From Gemmatimonadaceae bacterium (GTDB lineage: Bacteria; Gemmatimonadota; Gemmatimonadetes; Gemmatimonadales; Gemmatimonadaceae): DNA of 64,000 nucleotides. Position 1 is the stretch's first letter, and each line of letters begins with the position of its first letter. Positions 19,881 to 28,508 of this stretch are shown piece after piece. Both the position numbers and the translations under genes were made by a program. Where the stretch lies: NCBI GenBank assembly GCA_020851035.1, contig JADZDM010000002.1, positions 191,995 to 255,994 on the forward strand. Direction: 5' to 3'. Below the pieces are notes generated by a model, which ran no database searches, was not told where the DNA came from, and saw only the letters and a list, made by a program, of their open reading frames with translations.

Positions 19881-20834
19881 ATGCCCGCAGCGCGCCAACG
19901 CCGTGCCGTGACCGCCCTCGCTGCCGTGCTCCTGGGAGCGTGTGCGACAGCGGAACTGGCGGTGCCACCCAAGACGGCCGTGGACTCGGCAACCTACGCG
20001 GCCGACATCGCCGACTTCCACGCGAAGCGCCTCGAGGCGATCGCGGGGCCGGATGGCTGGAGCACTCTCGCCGGGCTGTTCTGGCTGGACAGCGCCTCGT
20101 ACAGCATCGGGAGTGCGGCGGCCAGCACGATCCGCCTCCCGGCGGACCACACGCCGCCCGCCGTCGGCACCCTGCGCAACGATGCGTCCCGCGTGACGTT
20201 CCTCGCCGCCCGTGGCACCACGGTGATGGTGGACAGCACGCGGATCGACAGCGTGACGCTGGCCAACGACAAGGCGGAACAGCCCACGGTGCTGCGCACC
20301 GGCAGCCTCACCTACCGGCTGATCGAGCGTGGCGGCCGGCAGGCGCTGCGGGTGAAGGACAGCGCCTACGTGCTCCGTCGCGACTTCAAGGGGCTCACCT
20401 ACTTCCCCACAGACACTTCGTTCCGCGTGCAGGCGCACCTGGTGCCGCACCCCGCGCCGCGCACGGTGCGCATCCTGAACGTGCTGGGCATGACGGAGGA
20501 GTACCGGTCGCCCGGCGTGCTGCACTTCCGCATCGGCGGCACGGCGTACGCGCTCACGGCGACCTTCGAGGGGAAGGACACCACGCAGTACTTCATGCTC
20601 TTCCGCGACGCGACGAGCAAGGAGACCACCTACCCCGCCGGCCGCTTCATGTACGCCACGCTCGTCGACAGCGCCGGCTACACGATCCTCGACTTCAACC
20701 GCGCCTACAACCCGCCCTGCGCCTTCACCGCCTTCGCCACCTGCCCGCTGCCGCCGGCCGGGAACGTGCTCACCGTCGCGATCCCGGCTGGCGAGAAGCG
20801 CTACGCCGGGCCGCACGGCGCTGAACTCCGATAG
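19881..20834 (+). CDS. DUF1684 lipoprotein
   Basis: This is a 317-residue predicted lipoprotein. The ATG at 19881 has AGGAG 6 bases upstream. The signal sequence TALAAVLLGAC carries a lipobox with the Cys at about residue 18. The body matches DUF1684, with the typical GPDGWSTLAGLFWLD start, RDFKGLTYFPTD in the middle and the invariant-looking end DFNRAYNPPCAFTAFATCPLPP. DUF1684 proteins are widespread and have no established reaction. The gene lies 110 bases after the response regulator and probably has its own promoter. It is followed by a non-coding stretch with a large inverted repeat. Confidence 0.88.
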   Translation: MPAARQRRAVTALAAVLLGACATAELAVPPKTAVDSATYAADIADFHAKRLEAIAGPDGWSTLAGLFWLDSASYSIGSAAASTIRLPADHTPPAVGTLRNDASRVTFLAARGTTVMVDSTRIDSVTLANDKAEQPTVLRTGSLTYRLIERGGRQALRVKDSAYVLRRDFKGLTYFPTDTSFRVQAHLVPHPAPRTVRILNVLGMTEEYRSPGVLHFRIGGTAYALTATFEGKDTTQYFMLFRDATSKETTYPAGRFMYATLVDSAGYTILDFNRAYNPPCAFTAFATCPLPPAGNVLTVAIPAGEKRYAGPHGAELR

Positions 20835-20864
20835 CGCCTCGGCATCGGGAACGGCATTGACGCA

Positions 20865-21066
20865 AAGGCGCCAAGGGCGCGAAGGACGCAAAGAACGGCG
20901 GCCCTGCGCGCTCTGCGATGCTCGGCCCGCACGAATGCCCAAGTAGTTGATGGGAACTGCAACAGCCACCGCAGTTTCCCTCGAGTACGTTCGTCCTCGC
21001 CTGCAGCGACCGACGCCTGAAGCGCACGGCCGCTGTTCTTTGCGTCCTTCGCGCCCTTGGCGCCTT
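20865..21066. repeat. 39-base inverted repeat flanking about 124 bases
   Basis: The arm at 20865-20903 and the arm at 21028-21066 are reverse complements with one mismatch; the outer parts of both arms continue with small indels (20857 and 21074). The core contains AAGGCGCCAAGGGCGCGAAG and GACGCAAAGAAC. It fills the gap between two convergent genes (DUF1684 and the mesaconyl-C4-CoA hydratase). No transposase lies inside, and the 124-base centre has no convincing coding frame. It could be a small mobile repeat unit, or it could act as a bidirectional terminator when transcribed. Confidence 0.85.
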
Positions 21067-21093
21067 GCGTTGAAGCCGTTGCCCGTGCACTTC

Positions 21094-21945
21094 TCAGTCG
21101 CGCAGGTTGACCTGTGCCGAGAGTGCCGGCGTGAGGTCGGGCGCGAGCGCGACGAGGTCCACGCTGTCGCCGGAGGGCGTGCCGGAGAGGTGGAAGGGCG
21201 CGAGGTCGAAGAGTGGCGCGAGGCCGCGGAACGAGAACGACGCGATCGGCCGGCCGGTGTTGCGCCGGACGAGATCGGCCAGCAGCATCGCCGTCAGCGG
21301 GCCGTGCACGATCAGCCCCGGATACCCTTCCTCACGCTCGGCGTACGGCCGGTCGTAGTGGATGCGGTGGGCGTTGAAGGTCAGCGCCGAGAAGCGGAAG
21401 AGGAGGCGCGCATCGGGGGTGATGGTGCGGCGCCACTCGCCCGCCGTGGCCGGTGCGAGCGGTGCCGCGACCGGCGCGCTGACGGCGGCGCCGGGCTCGC
21501 GGTACACGATGTCCTGCTCCTCCTCGACGCAGAGCACGCCACCCTGCGTGAAGCGGTACTGCACCGTCACGAACGCCAGCGACCCGCTGCGTCCCGACTT
21601 CATCACCACGTTGCGGATCTCGCCCTCGCGCGCGGCCGGCTGGCCGAGCCGCAGGGGGCGATGGAACACCATCCGCGAGCCCGCGAACATGCGCCGCGGA
21701 TACGGGATCGGCGGCAGGAAGCCCCCGCGCTGGGGATGACCATCCACGTCCAGCGCCGACTGCGCCGCGAACGGCAGGAAGTAGAACCACTGCCAGAGCG
21801 GCGGCAGCGGGTCATCCGCCCCGACGCCGGTTACTTCGTCATCGAAGGTCGCGGCTGCGCGGCGAGCATGTTCCGGGCTCAACCCGTCCAGCACGGTCTC
21901 GGTGCGTCCGATCCACTCGCGGAAGTCTGGCACGGCGTCGGTCAT
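21094..21945 (-). CDS. meh: mesaconyl-C4-CoA hydratase (HTD2/MaoC-type)
   Basis: This is a 283-residue hot-dog-fold dehydratase of the FAS1/HTD2 type. The N-terminal half (about 10-150) resembles a degenerate hot-dog. The C-terminal half holds the hydratase motif ALTFNAHRIHYDRPYA (187-202) and PGLIVHGPLTAML (209-221). In the 3-hydroxypropionate bi-cycle this family adds water to mesaconyl-C4-CoA, giving (S)-citramalyl-CoA. The assignment rests mainly on the neighbours: three class III CoA-transferases, the lyase and the mesaconyl-C1-CoA hydratase start 105 bases away on the other strand. Without them, only 'acyl-CoA dehydratase' could be claimed. It is a cytosolic enzyme. Divergent placement suggests control from the shared 104-base gap. 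Confidence 0.82.
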   Translation of the reverse strand: MTDAVPDFREWIGRTETVLDGLSPEHARRAAATFDDEVTGVGADDPLPPLWQWFYFLPFAAQSALDVDGHPQRGGFLPPIPYPRRMFAGSRMVFHRPLRLGQPAAREGEIRNVVMKSGRSGSLAFVTVQYRFTQGGVLCVEEEQDIVYREPGAAVSAPVAAPLAPATAGEWRRTITPDARLLFRFSALTFNAHRIHYDRPYAEREEGYPGLIVHGPLTAMLLADLVRRNTGRPIASFSFRGLAPLFDLAPFHLSGTPSGDSVDLVALAPDLTPALSAQVNLRD

Positions 21946-21987
21946 CGGTGGATGGGTCGGCGTGAATCGCGGGCGGCGCGCCCGGTG

Positions 21988-22015
21988 CTGACGGATGCGG
22001 GATCGCGGTTAAGAT
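21988..22015 (+). promoter_or_regulatory. candidate promoter of the CoA-transferase/lyase operon
   Basis: CTGACG at 21988 and TAAGAT at 22010 are spaced 16 bases apart; each matches four of six sigma-70 consensus bases. They lie 35-60 bases before the ATG at 22050 and in the only AT-rich spot of the divergent gap (TTAAGATATCAA). This is weak evidence, and the minus-strand gene must also have its promoter here. Confidence 0.35.
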
Positions 22016-22049
22016 ATCAAGGCATGTTCACTTGAGCCCGAGGCCATCG

Positions 22050-23315
22050 ATGTTCGCTCGTGATCGTGCAGCACCGCCGGATGACCGTCCTGCGGATGGG
22101 GCGGCGACGGCCCCTGGCGAGGGGCCGCTCCGTGGCATCCGCGTGATCGACGTCGGCAACTTCCTCGCCGGCCCGTACGCGGCCGCGATGATGGGCGAGT
22201 TCGGCGCCGAGGTGCTCAAGGTGGAGCATCCCATCGGCGGTGACCCGATGCGCCGGTTCGGCACCGCCACCAGCCGCCCCGATGCCACGCTCAAGTGGCT
22301 CAGCGAGAGCCGGAACAAGAAGTCGGTGACGATGGACCTGCGGCAGGCCGACGGTGTGCAGCTCTTCCTCAGGCTCGTCGCGAAGTCCGACGTGCTGATC
22401 GAGAACTTCCGGCCCGGCACGATGGAGGAGTGGGGGCTGACATGGGAGGCCCTCAGTGCCGCCAATCCCCGGCTGGTGATGTTGCGGGTGTCGGGCTACG
22501 GCCAGACAGGGCCGTACCGCCGCCGGTCAGGGTTCGCGCACATCGCGCAGGCCTTCGGCGGGCTGAATTACCTCGCGGGCTTCCCGGGCGAGACGCCGGT
22601 GCTGCCCGGCACCGTGCCGCTCGGCGACTACATCGCCAGCCTCTACGGCGCCATCGGCATCATGGTCGCGCTGCGCCACTGCGAGAAGACCGGTCGCGGG
22701 CAGATCATCGACGTCGGCATCTACGAGGCCGTCTTCCGGATGATGGAGGAGATCGCCGCCGTGTACGGCGTCTCGGGCAAGATCCGCGAGCGTGAGGGGT
22801 CGGGGAGCTTCGTGGCGGTGCCGCATGGCCACTTCCGCACCCGCGACGACCGGTGGATCGCGATCGCCTGCACCACCGACAAGATGTTCGAGCGGCTGTC
22901 TGTCGCGATGGGGCAGCCGCACCTCGCCTCGTCCGGCCTGTACGGCGACCAGCGCAAGCGCCTCGCCGCCCGCGACACGGTCAACGCGATGGTGATCGAG
23001 TGGGTCGCCTCGCTGGACCGCGACGAGGTGCTGCGCCTCTGCCTGCAGGAGGAGGTGCCGGTGGGCAAGGTGAACAGCATCGCCGACATCTTCGACGACG
23101 AGCACTTCCAGGCCCGCGGCAACCTCGCGCACATCACCGATCCGGAGCTGGGTGACGTGGTCGTGCCGGGGGTGGTGCCGACGCTCTCCGCCACACCGGG
23201 CCGCATCACGAACCTTGGCCCGACGCTCGGCAATGCCACCGACGAGGTGCTGCGCGACCTGCTCGGCCTCACCGTCGCCGAACTGCACCGACTGCGTCAG
23301 CATCGGATCATCTGA
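22050..23315 (+). CDS. class III CoA-transferase, probable succinyl-CoA:malate CoA-transferase subunit
   Basis: This 421-residue CaiB/BaiF (class III) CoA-transferase transfers CoA between carboxylic acids through an aspartyl-CoA intermediate. It has [43 protein letters not shown] and [10 protein letters not shown], all family hallmarks. Asp193 in PLGDYIAS aligns with the catalytic Asp169 of formyl-CoA transferase. The start at 22050 has CGAGG upstream; an in-frame TTG at 22032 is less likely. Twelve bases separate it from a paralogue, and a third, different CoA-transferase follows. In Chloroflexus two paralogous subunits (SmtA, SmtB) activate malate with succinyl-CoA, so this pair fits that role. 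Which subunit it is cannot be told from sequence by eye. Confidence 0.85.
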   Translation: MFARDRAAPPDDRPADGAATAPGEGPLRGIRVIDVGNFLAGPYAAAMMGEFGAEVLKVEHPIGGDPMRRFGTATSRPDATLKWLSESRNKKSVTMDLRQADGVQLFLRLVAKSDVLIENFRPGTMEEWGLTWEALSAANPRLVMLRVSGYGQTGPYRRRSGFAHIAQAFGGLNYLAGFPGETPVLPGTVPLGDYIASLYGAIGIMVALRHCEKTGRGQIIDVGIYEAVFRMMEEIAAVYGVSGKIREREGSGSFVAVPHGHFRTRDDRWIAIACTTDKMFERLSVAMGQPHLASSGLYGDQRKRLAARDTVNAMVIEWVASLDRDEVLRLCLQEEVPVGKVNSIADIFDDEHFQARGNLAHITDPELGDVVVPGVVPTLSATPGRITNLGPTLGNATDEVLRDLLGLTVAELHRLRQHRII

Positions 23316-23326
23316 GCCCACGGACC

Positions 23327-24550
23327 ATGCCTGCCACCCCCCCAGCGTCCGGGCTGCCACTCGCCGGCATCCGCGTGATCGATGTCGCGACGGTCATCGC
23401 CGCGCCGTACTGCGCGACGATCCTCGGCGAGTTCGGCGCGGACGTCCTGAAGGTCGAGCACCCGGTGGGCGGCGACGCGCTCCGCCGGTTCGGCACCCCG
23501 TCGCTGCGCGGCGACACCCTCACCTGGATGAGCGAGTCGCGCAACAAGCGCTCGGTCACGCTCGACCTCCGCAATGCGGCCGGCGTGCACGTGTTCAAGG
23601 AGCTGATCAAGAAGACCGACGTGCTCTGCGAGAACTTCCGCACCGGCACCCTCGAGAAGTGGGGGCTGGGCTGGGAGGTGCTCCACGAGCTCAACCCGCG
23701 GCTGGTGATGCTGCGCGTGACGGGCTACGGGCAGACGGGCCCGTACAGCGACCGTCCGGGCTTCGCGCGCGTCGCGCACGCCGTGGGCGGCATCGCGTAC
23801 CTCGCCGGCATGCCGAAGGGCACGCCGGTCACGCCGGGCTCCACGACCCTCGGCGACTACATGACGGGGCTCTACGGCTGCCTCGGCGTGCTGATGGCGC
23901 TCCGCCACCGCGACCTCACCGGCGAGGGACAGTACGTCGACGCCGCGCTCTACGAGTCGGTGTTCCGCTGCACCGAGGAACTGGCGCCGGCCTACGCGAT
24001 GTACGGCACCGTGCGTGAGCGCCAGGGCTCGTCGCACAACGACTTCGCCTGCCCGCACGGCCACTTCGCCACCAAGGATGGCAAGTGGGTGGCGATCAGC
24101 ACCGCCACCGACAAGCTCTTCCGACGCCTCGCGATGGCGATGGGCCGGCCGGAACTGGCGGCGTCGAGCACCTACGGCGAGCAGAAGACGCGGCTGGAGC
24201 ACCGGCACGACGTGAACGAGATCGTGCGGGACTGGTGCGGCTCGCTGACGCGCGAGCAGGTGCTGGAACGGTGCTACGCCACCGACACCCCCGCCGGCCC
24301 GCTCAACAACATCGCCGACATCTTCGGCGACCGGCAGTTCCACGCGCGGCGGAACCTGGTGGCGCTCGACGATCCGGACACCGGCGAGTCGATCATCGTC
24401 CCGTCGCCGGTGCCCGCACTTTCCGAGACGCCGGGCAGCATCCGCAGCCTGGGCCCGAAGCTCGGGGAGCACACCGACGAGGTGCTGGCCGAGGTGCTCG
24501 GCATGGGCGCGGCCGAGATCGCGGACCTGCGCGGCCGGCGGGTCATCTGA
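23327..24550 (+). CDS. class III CoA-transferase, probable succinyl-CoA:malate CoA-transferase subunit (paralogue)
   Basis: This 407-residue class III CoA-transferase resembles the gene upstream along its whole length ([57 protein letters not shown]). The predicted catalytic Asp is 177 in TTLGDYMTG. It lacks the N-terminal extension of the first copy. Tandem paralogues of this class beside a malyl-CoA lyase and mesaconyl-CoA genes are the expected layout for the two-subunit succinyl-CoA:(S)-malate CoA-transferase. The reaction would supply malyl-CoA for cleavage to acetyl-CoA and glyoxylate. Succinate/citramalate activity is a known side reaction in this family, so the acid accepted should be measured. 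Confidence 0.85.
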   Translation: MPATPPASGLPLAGIRVIDVATVIAAPYCATILGEFGADVLKVEHPVGGDALRRFGTPSLRGDTLTWMSESRNKRSVTLDLRNAAGVHVFKELIKKTDVLCENFRTGTLEKWGLGWEVLHELNPRLVMLRVTGYGQTGPYSDRPGFARVAHAVGGIAYLAGMPKGTPVTPGSTTLGDYMTGLYGCLGVLMALRHRDLTGEGQYVDAALYESVFRCTEELAPAYAMYGTVRERQGSSHNDFACPHGHFATKDGKWVAISTATDKLFRRLAMAMGRPELAASSTYGEQKTRLEHRHDVNEIVRDWCGSLTREQVLERCYATDTPAGPLNNIADIFGDRQFHARRNLVALDDPDTGESIIVPSPVPALSETPGSIRSLGPKLGEHTDEVLAEVLGMGAAEIADLRGRRVI

Positions 24551-24596
24551 GGCCGGCACCGATCACCCGCACACCCACCCACGGCGAGGGCCGGTC

Positions 24597-25817
24597 ATGA
24601 GTGGCATCCTCGAGGGACTTCGCATCGTCGAGGGATCGGCGTTCGTGGCGGCACCACTCGGCGGCATGACGCTCGCGCAGCTCGGCGCCGACGTGATCCG
24701 CTTCGACCCGATCGGCGGCGGCCTGGATGCGCGGCGTTGGCCGCTCACGAACGACGGCGCGCAGAGCCTCTTCTGGACGGGGCTGAACAAGGGGAAGCGC
24801 TCGATCGCGGTGGACTTCCGCACGCCCCGCGGGCAGGAGCTGCTCACGCAACTCATCTGCGCACCCGGAGCCGACGCGGGGATCTTCAGCACGAACTTCC
24901 CGGCCAAGGGCTGGCTCTCGTACGACGCGCTCCGCGCCCACCGTGCGGACCTGATCATGGTGAACCTGCTCGGACGGCGTGACGGCGGCTCCGAGGTGGA
25001 CTATACGGTGAATCCCGCCATTGGCCTGCCGGCGATGACCGGCCCCGCCGGCAGCGACGACCCGGTGAACCACGTGTTCCCCGCCTGGGATGCGATTGCC
25101 GGCAACATGCTGGCCGTCGCCATGCTTGCGGCCGAGCGGCATCGCACGCGCAGCGGCGCGGGGCAGCTCGTGACGCTCGCGCTCAAGGACGTGGGCCTGG
25201 CCATGCTCGGTCACCTCGGCATGATCGGCGAGGTGATGGTGAACGACGCGGATCGCGGGCGGTTCGGGAACTACCTCTATGGCGCGTTCGGCCGCGACTT
25301 CGTGACGGCCGACGGCGGGCGCGCGATGGTGGTGGGGCTCACCGACATGCAGTGGAGCACGCTGGTGAAGGCGACCGGCACCGCCGACGCGATGGCGGGC
25401 GTGGCCACCACCACGGGGCTCGACCTGGCGGACGAAGGCAACCGCTTCCGTGCGCGCGAGGCCATCGCGGCGGTGCTCGAGCCCTGGTTCGCGACGCGCA
25501 GCATGGCCGACGTGCGGACGGCGCTGGACGGTGCCCGCGTGACGTGGGCGCCGTACCGCACTGTGCGCGAGGCCATCGCGCAGGATGCCGACCTCTCGCT
25601 CGCGAACCCGATGTTCGGGATGCTGCACCAGCCCGGCGTGGGCGACCTGCTGGCCGCCGCCTCTCCGCTCGACTTCGGCGCCCTGCCCCGCGTGCCACTG
25701 GCGCCCGCGCCGGTCCTCGGCCAGCACACCGACGAGATCCTGTTCGACCTGCTCGGCCTGTCCGAGCATGACGTGGGCGTGCTGCATGATGCGCGCATCG
25801 TGCTGCAGGCCACCTGA
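24597..25817 (+). CDS. mct: mesaconyl-CoA C1-C4 CoA-transferase
   Basis: This 406-residue class III CoA-transferase is clearly distinct from the two paralogues upstream. It begins GILEGLRIVEGSAFVAAPLG and continues with GGMTLAQLGADVIRFDPIGG, NKGKRSIAVDFRTPRGQELL, NLLGRRDGGSEVDYTVNP and KDVGLAMLGHLGMI. By recollection these match the Chloroflexus enzyme closely, including the catalytic Asp at 165 in the FPAWD context. Mct moves CoA within the molecule from the C1 to the C4 carboxyl of mesaconate, needing no second acid. It sits 46 bases before the lyase gene. The presence of this specific enzyme, rather than a generic transferase, is what makes the pathway call strong. Confidence 0.88.
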   Translation: MSGILEGLRIVEGSAFVAAPLGGMTLAQLGADVIRFDPIGGGLDARRWPLTNDGAQSLFWTGLNKGKRSIAVDFRTPRGQELLTQLICAPGADAGIFSTNFPAKGWLSYDALRAHRADLIMVNLLGRRDGGSEVDYTVNPAIGLPAMTGPAGSDDPVNHVFPAWDAIAGNMLAVAMLAAERHRTRSGAGQLVTLALKDVGLAMLGHLGMIGEVMVNDADRGRFGNYLYGAFGRDFVTADGGRAMVVGLTDMQWSTLVKATGTADAMAGVATTTGLDLADEGNRFRAREAIAAVLEPWFATRSMADVRTALDGARVTWAPYRTVREAIAQDADLSLANPMFGMLHQPGVGDLLAAASPLDFGALPRVPLAPAPVLGQHTDEILFDLLGLSEHDVGVLHDARIVLQAT

Positions 25818-25862
25818 GCGGCCTCACCCGCCGGACCGACCACACTCCCCCGGAGACCTGAC

Positions 25863-26906
25863 GTGAAGCTCCCCGCGAACTTCTACAAGCCGCTCGCCAT
25901 CGGCGCGCCGCAGCCGTTCCGTGAGCTGCCGGTGCGCCCCGAGCGCGTGATCCACTTCTTCCCGCCGCACCTGGAGAAGATCCGCGCCAAGCTCCCCGAC
26001 ACGGCGCGGCAGGTGGACGTGCTGTGCGGCAACCTCGAGGACGCGATCCCGGTGGACGCCAAGGAGGCGGCGCGCGAGGGATTCATCGAGGCGGCGTGTG
26101 CGGTCGACCGCGGCGACACCGGCCTCTGGGTGCGCGTGAACTGCCTCAACAGCCCCTGGGTCCTGGACGACATCGCGCAGGTCGTGCAGCGCGCCGGCAA
26201 CCGGCTGGACGCCATCATGATCCCCAAGGTCGAGGGCCCATGGGACATCCACTTCGTGGACCAGTATCTCGCGCTGCTCGAGGCGCGCCACGGTGTCACG
26301 AAGCCGATCCTGATCCACGCCCTGCTGGAGACGGCGGAGGGGGTGAAGAACGTCGAGCAGATCGCCATCGCCAGTCCGCGCATGCACGGCATGAGCCTCG
26401 GGCCGGCCGACCTCGCCGCCTCGCGCGGCATGAAGACCACGCGGGTGGGTGGCGGGCACCCGTTCTACGGCGTGCTGGCAGATCCGCTGCCTGACGGTGC
26501 ACCGCGGGTGTTCGCGCAGCAGGATCTCTGGCACTACACGGTGGCACGGATGGTGGACGCCTGCGCCTCGGCCGGCCTCCGTGCGTTCTACGGGCCGTTC
26601 GGTGACCTGAAGGACGAGGCGGGCTGCGAGGCACAGTTCCGGAACGCGTTCATCATGGGGTGCACCGGTGCCTGGTCGCTGGCGCCGAACCAGATCGCCA
26701 TCGCCAAGCGTGTCTTCAGCCCCGACGTGAACGAGGTGCTGTTCGCGAAGCGCATCCTGGACTCCATGCCCGATGGCACCGGCGTGGCGATGATCGACGG
26801 CAAGATGCAGGACGACGCCACCTGGAAGCAGGCGAAGGTGATCGTGGACCTCGCACGGCTCGTCGCCCGGAAGGACCCGGACCTGGCCGCATCGTATGGC
26901 TTCTGA
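25863..26906 (+). CDS. mcl: (S)-malyl-CoA / beta-methylmalyl-CoA / (S)-citramalyl-CoA lyase
   Basis: This is a 347-residue CitE-like Mg-dependent TIM-barrel lyase. Motifs are [16 protein letters not shown], the metal ligands Glu156 (HALLETAEG) and Asp183 ([12 protein letters not shown]), substrate Arg91 (LWVRVN), and a C-terminal lid with [15 protein letters not shown]. The N-terminus ([11 protein letters not shown]) and length correspond to the trifunctional Chloroflexus enzyme rather than to citrate lyase beta subunit, which is shorter. It would condense glyoxylate with propionyl-CoA, split malyl-CoA to acetyl-CoA and glyoxylate, and split citramalyl-CoA to acetyl-CoA and pyruvate. The GTG start has GGAG about 8 bases upstream. 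The hydratase gene follows at once. Confidence 0.92.
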   Translation: MKLPANFYKPLAIGAPQPFRELPVRPERVIHFFPPHLEKIRAKLPDTARQVDVLCGNLEDAIPVDAKEAAREGFIEAACAVDRGDTGLWVRVNCLNSPWVLDDIAQVVQRAGNRLDAIMIPKVEGPWDIHFVDQYLALLEARHGVTKPILIHALLETAEGVKNVEQIAIASPRMHGMSLGPADLAASRGMKTTRVGGGHPFYGVLADPLPDGAPRVFAQQDLWHYTVARMVDACASAGLRAFYGPFGDLKDEAGCEAQFRNAFIMGCTGAWSLAPNQIAIAKRVFSPDVNEVLFAKRILDSMPDGTGVAMIDGKMQDDATWKQAKVIVDLARLVARKDPDLAASYGF

Positions 26907-26916
26907 GGAGGCATCC

Positions 26917-27972
26917 GTGTCGAAGACACAGTCGGGCAACTTCTTCGAGGACTTCGCGGTCGGGCAGCAGATCATCCACGCCACGCCGCGGACGGTGACG
27001 GAGGGTGAAGTGGCGCTCTACACCGCCCTCTTCGGCGGGCGCTTCGCGGTGCCCTCCTCGGATCCGTTCGCCGCCAGCGTGGGGCTGGGTGGTGCCCCGG
27101 TGGACAGCATGCTCGCCTTCCACGTGGTGTTCGGGAAGACGGTGCCGGACATCTCGCTGAATGCGATTGCGAACCTGGGCTATGCCAACGGGCGCTTCGG
27201 CGTGCCGGTTTATCCCGGCGACACGCTGTCCACGACCTCCACCGTCATCGGCGTGAAGGAGAACCGCGACGGGAAGACCGGTGTGGTGTACGTGCGCTCG
27301 GTGGGCGTGAACCAGGTGGGTGAGATGGTGCTGGACTACGTGCGCTGGGTGATGGTGCGCAAGCGGAACCCGGAGGCGCCGGCACCGGCGGTGGTGATCC
27401 CGGCGCTGGAGGACGCGGTGCCCGTCGCCGACCTGCACGTGCCCTTCAGCATCGAGCCGGGTGACTACGACACCGACCTGGCCGGAAGCCCGCACCTGTG
27501 GGAGGACTACGCCGTCGGGGAGCGCATCGACCATGTCGATGGCGTCACGATCGAGGAGGCGGAGCACATGATGGCCGCCAAGCTGTTCCAGAACACGGCG
27601 CGGGTGCACTTCAACCAGCACGTGGAGCGCGAGGGACGCTTCGGCCGGCGGATCATTTACGGCGGCCACATCATCAGCCTGGCGCGGGCGCTGAGTTTCA
27701 ACGGGCTGGCCAATGCGCTCTGCATCGCCGCGATCAACGGCGGCCGGCACACGGCCCCGACCTTCGCCGGTGACACCATCTACGCCTGGACGGAGGTGCT
27801 GGACCGGATGGAGGTGCCCGGCCACGACGATGTCGGTGCGCTGCGGCTGCGGACGGTGGCGGCGAAGGACCGCTCCTGCCAAGATTTCCCGTACCAGGAT
27901 GCGGCGGGGGCCTACGACCCGGCCGTGGTCCTCGACTTCGACTACACGGTCCTGATGCCACGGCGGCGCTGA
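26917..27972 (+). CDS. mch: mesaconyl-C1-CoA hydratase (beta-methylmalyl-CoA dehydratase)
   Basis: This is a 351-residue double hot-dog MaoC-type hydratase. It starts GNFFEDFAVGQ with HATPRTVTEG, then VPDISLNAIANLGYANGRFG and YPGDTLSTTS in the first half. The second half has EDYAVGERIDHVDGVTIEEA, NTARVHFN (226-233), YGGHIISLARALS and AGDTIYAWTEV, the usual MaoC signature. It ends with DFDYTVLMPRR, as in the Chloroflexus and Rhodobacter enzymes. It dehydrates methylmalyl-CoA to mesaconyl-C1-CoA. The GTG at 26917 was chosen because GAGGAGG lies 6-7 bases before it; an ATG at 26896 lies inside the lyase gene and would place its own ribosome site within the coding frame. Confidence 0.92.
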   Translation: MSKTQSGNFFEDFAVGQQIIHATPRTVTEGEVALYTALFGGRFAVPSSDPFAASVGLGGAPVDSMLAFHVVFGKTVPDISLNAIANLGYANGRFGVPVYPGDTLSTTSTVIGVKENRDGKTGVVYVRSVGVNQVGEMVLDYVRWVMVRKRNPEAPAPAVVIPALEDAVPVADLHVPFSIEPGDYDTDLAGSPHLWEDYAVGERIDHVDGVTIEEAEHMMAAKLFQNTARVHFNQHVEREGRFGRRIIYGGHIISLARALSFNGLANALCIAAINGGRHTAPTFAGDTIYAWTEVLDRMEVPGHDDVGALRLRTVAAKDRSCQDFPYQDAAGAYDPAVVLDFDYTVLMPRRR

Positions 27973-28508
27973 TGCGGGAGTACCGGTTCCTGGCCACGGA
28001 GCAGACGCAGGAGGCCCTGCGCCTGGCCCGGGGCGTGTGGCACGGCATGACGATCGCGGAGTCCGCGTTCACGATGCACCTGGTGACCGGCGAGGCGGTC
28101 CGCGTGGAATGCGAGGCCGCCGACGTGGAGGACCTGTTCGAGACCTTCCGCCTGAATGCGGCGGTGGACCCCGCGCAGGGGCCGCCGACCGACGCGGCCG
28201 GCGAGTTCGGGCTCGGCCGGAACGACGTGGTGCTGTTCACCGGTGCGACGTGGACGGTGTCCGACGCGGGCGAGAAGCTGGGTGTCGAGCTGCGCGAGGG
28301 GGCGGCAGTCCACTTCAGCGGCCATCCGGGCCAGCTCGCCGAGGATGCCGACGTCGTCTGCCTCACCACCGATGCGATCGTCGTCGCGACGACCACCGGC
28401 ACCGGGCTGCTGCTGCGCGTCGGGCTCAAGCCGGGCAGTGTGGACGTGGTGCGCGATCCCGAGGCGATCGCGGCCTTCCTGCTCGAGCGCGGCTACAGCC
28501 CGACCTGA
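27972..28508 (+). CDS. unknown protein overlapping the end of mch
   Basis: This 178-residue protein is not recognised. Its ATG overlaps the mch stop (TGATG), so it is almost certainly translated with the pathway genes. There is no signal peptide or membrane helix. The N-terminal part (MREYRFLATEQTQEALRLAR) looks helical, the middle is acidic and strand-rich, and the end (DPEAIAAFLLERGYSPT) is helical again. No metal, nucleotide or CoA motif is visible. Codon use matches its neighbours. It overlaps the convergent EamA gene by 16 bases. A structural or regulatory partner of the CoA enzymes, or an unrelated passenger, are both possible. Confidence 0.75.
   Translation: MREYRFLATEQTQEALRLARGVWHGMTIAESAFTMHLVTGEAVRVECEAADVEDLFETFRLNAAVDPAQGPPTDAAGEFGLGRNDVVLFTGATWTVSDAGEKLGVELREGAAVHFSGHPGQLAEDADVVCLTTDAIVVATTTGTGLLLRVGLKPGSVDVVRDPEAIAAFLLERGYSPT

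Noticed and set aside
20865-21066. Inverted repeats as the ends of an insertion sequence.
   Set aside because: Only about 124 bases lie between the arms, with no transposase frame and no target duplication that I could see.
22700-22760. Glu in the IYEAVF segment of the first CoA-transferase as a loss of the catalytic Asp.
   Set aside because: The catalytic Asp of class III enzymes lies in the earlier LGD segment, where Asp193 is present.
25863-26906. Citrate lyase beta subunit (CitE).
   Set aside because: The length, N-terminus and neighbours match the malyl/citramalyl-CoA lyase, and no citrate lyase alpha or gamma gene is present.
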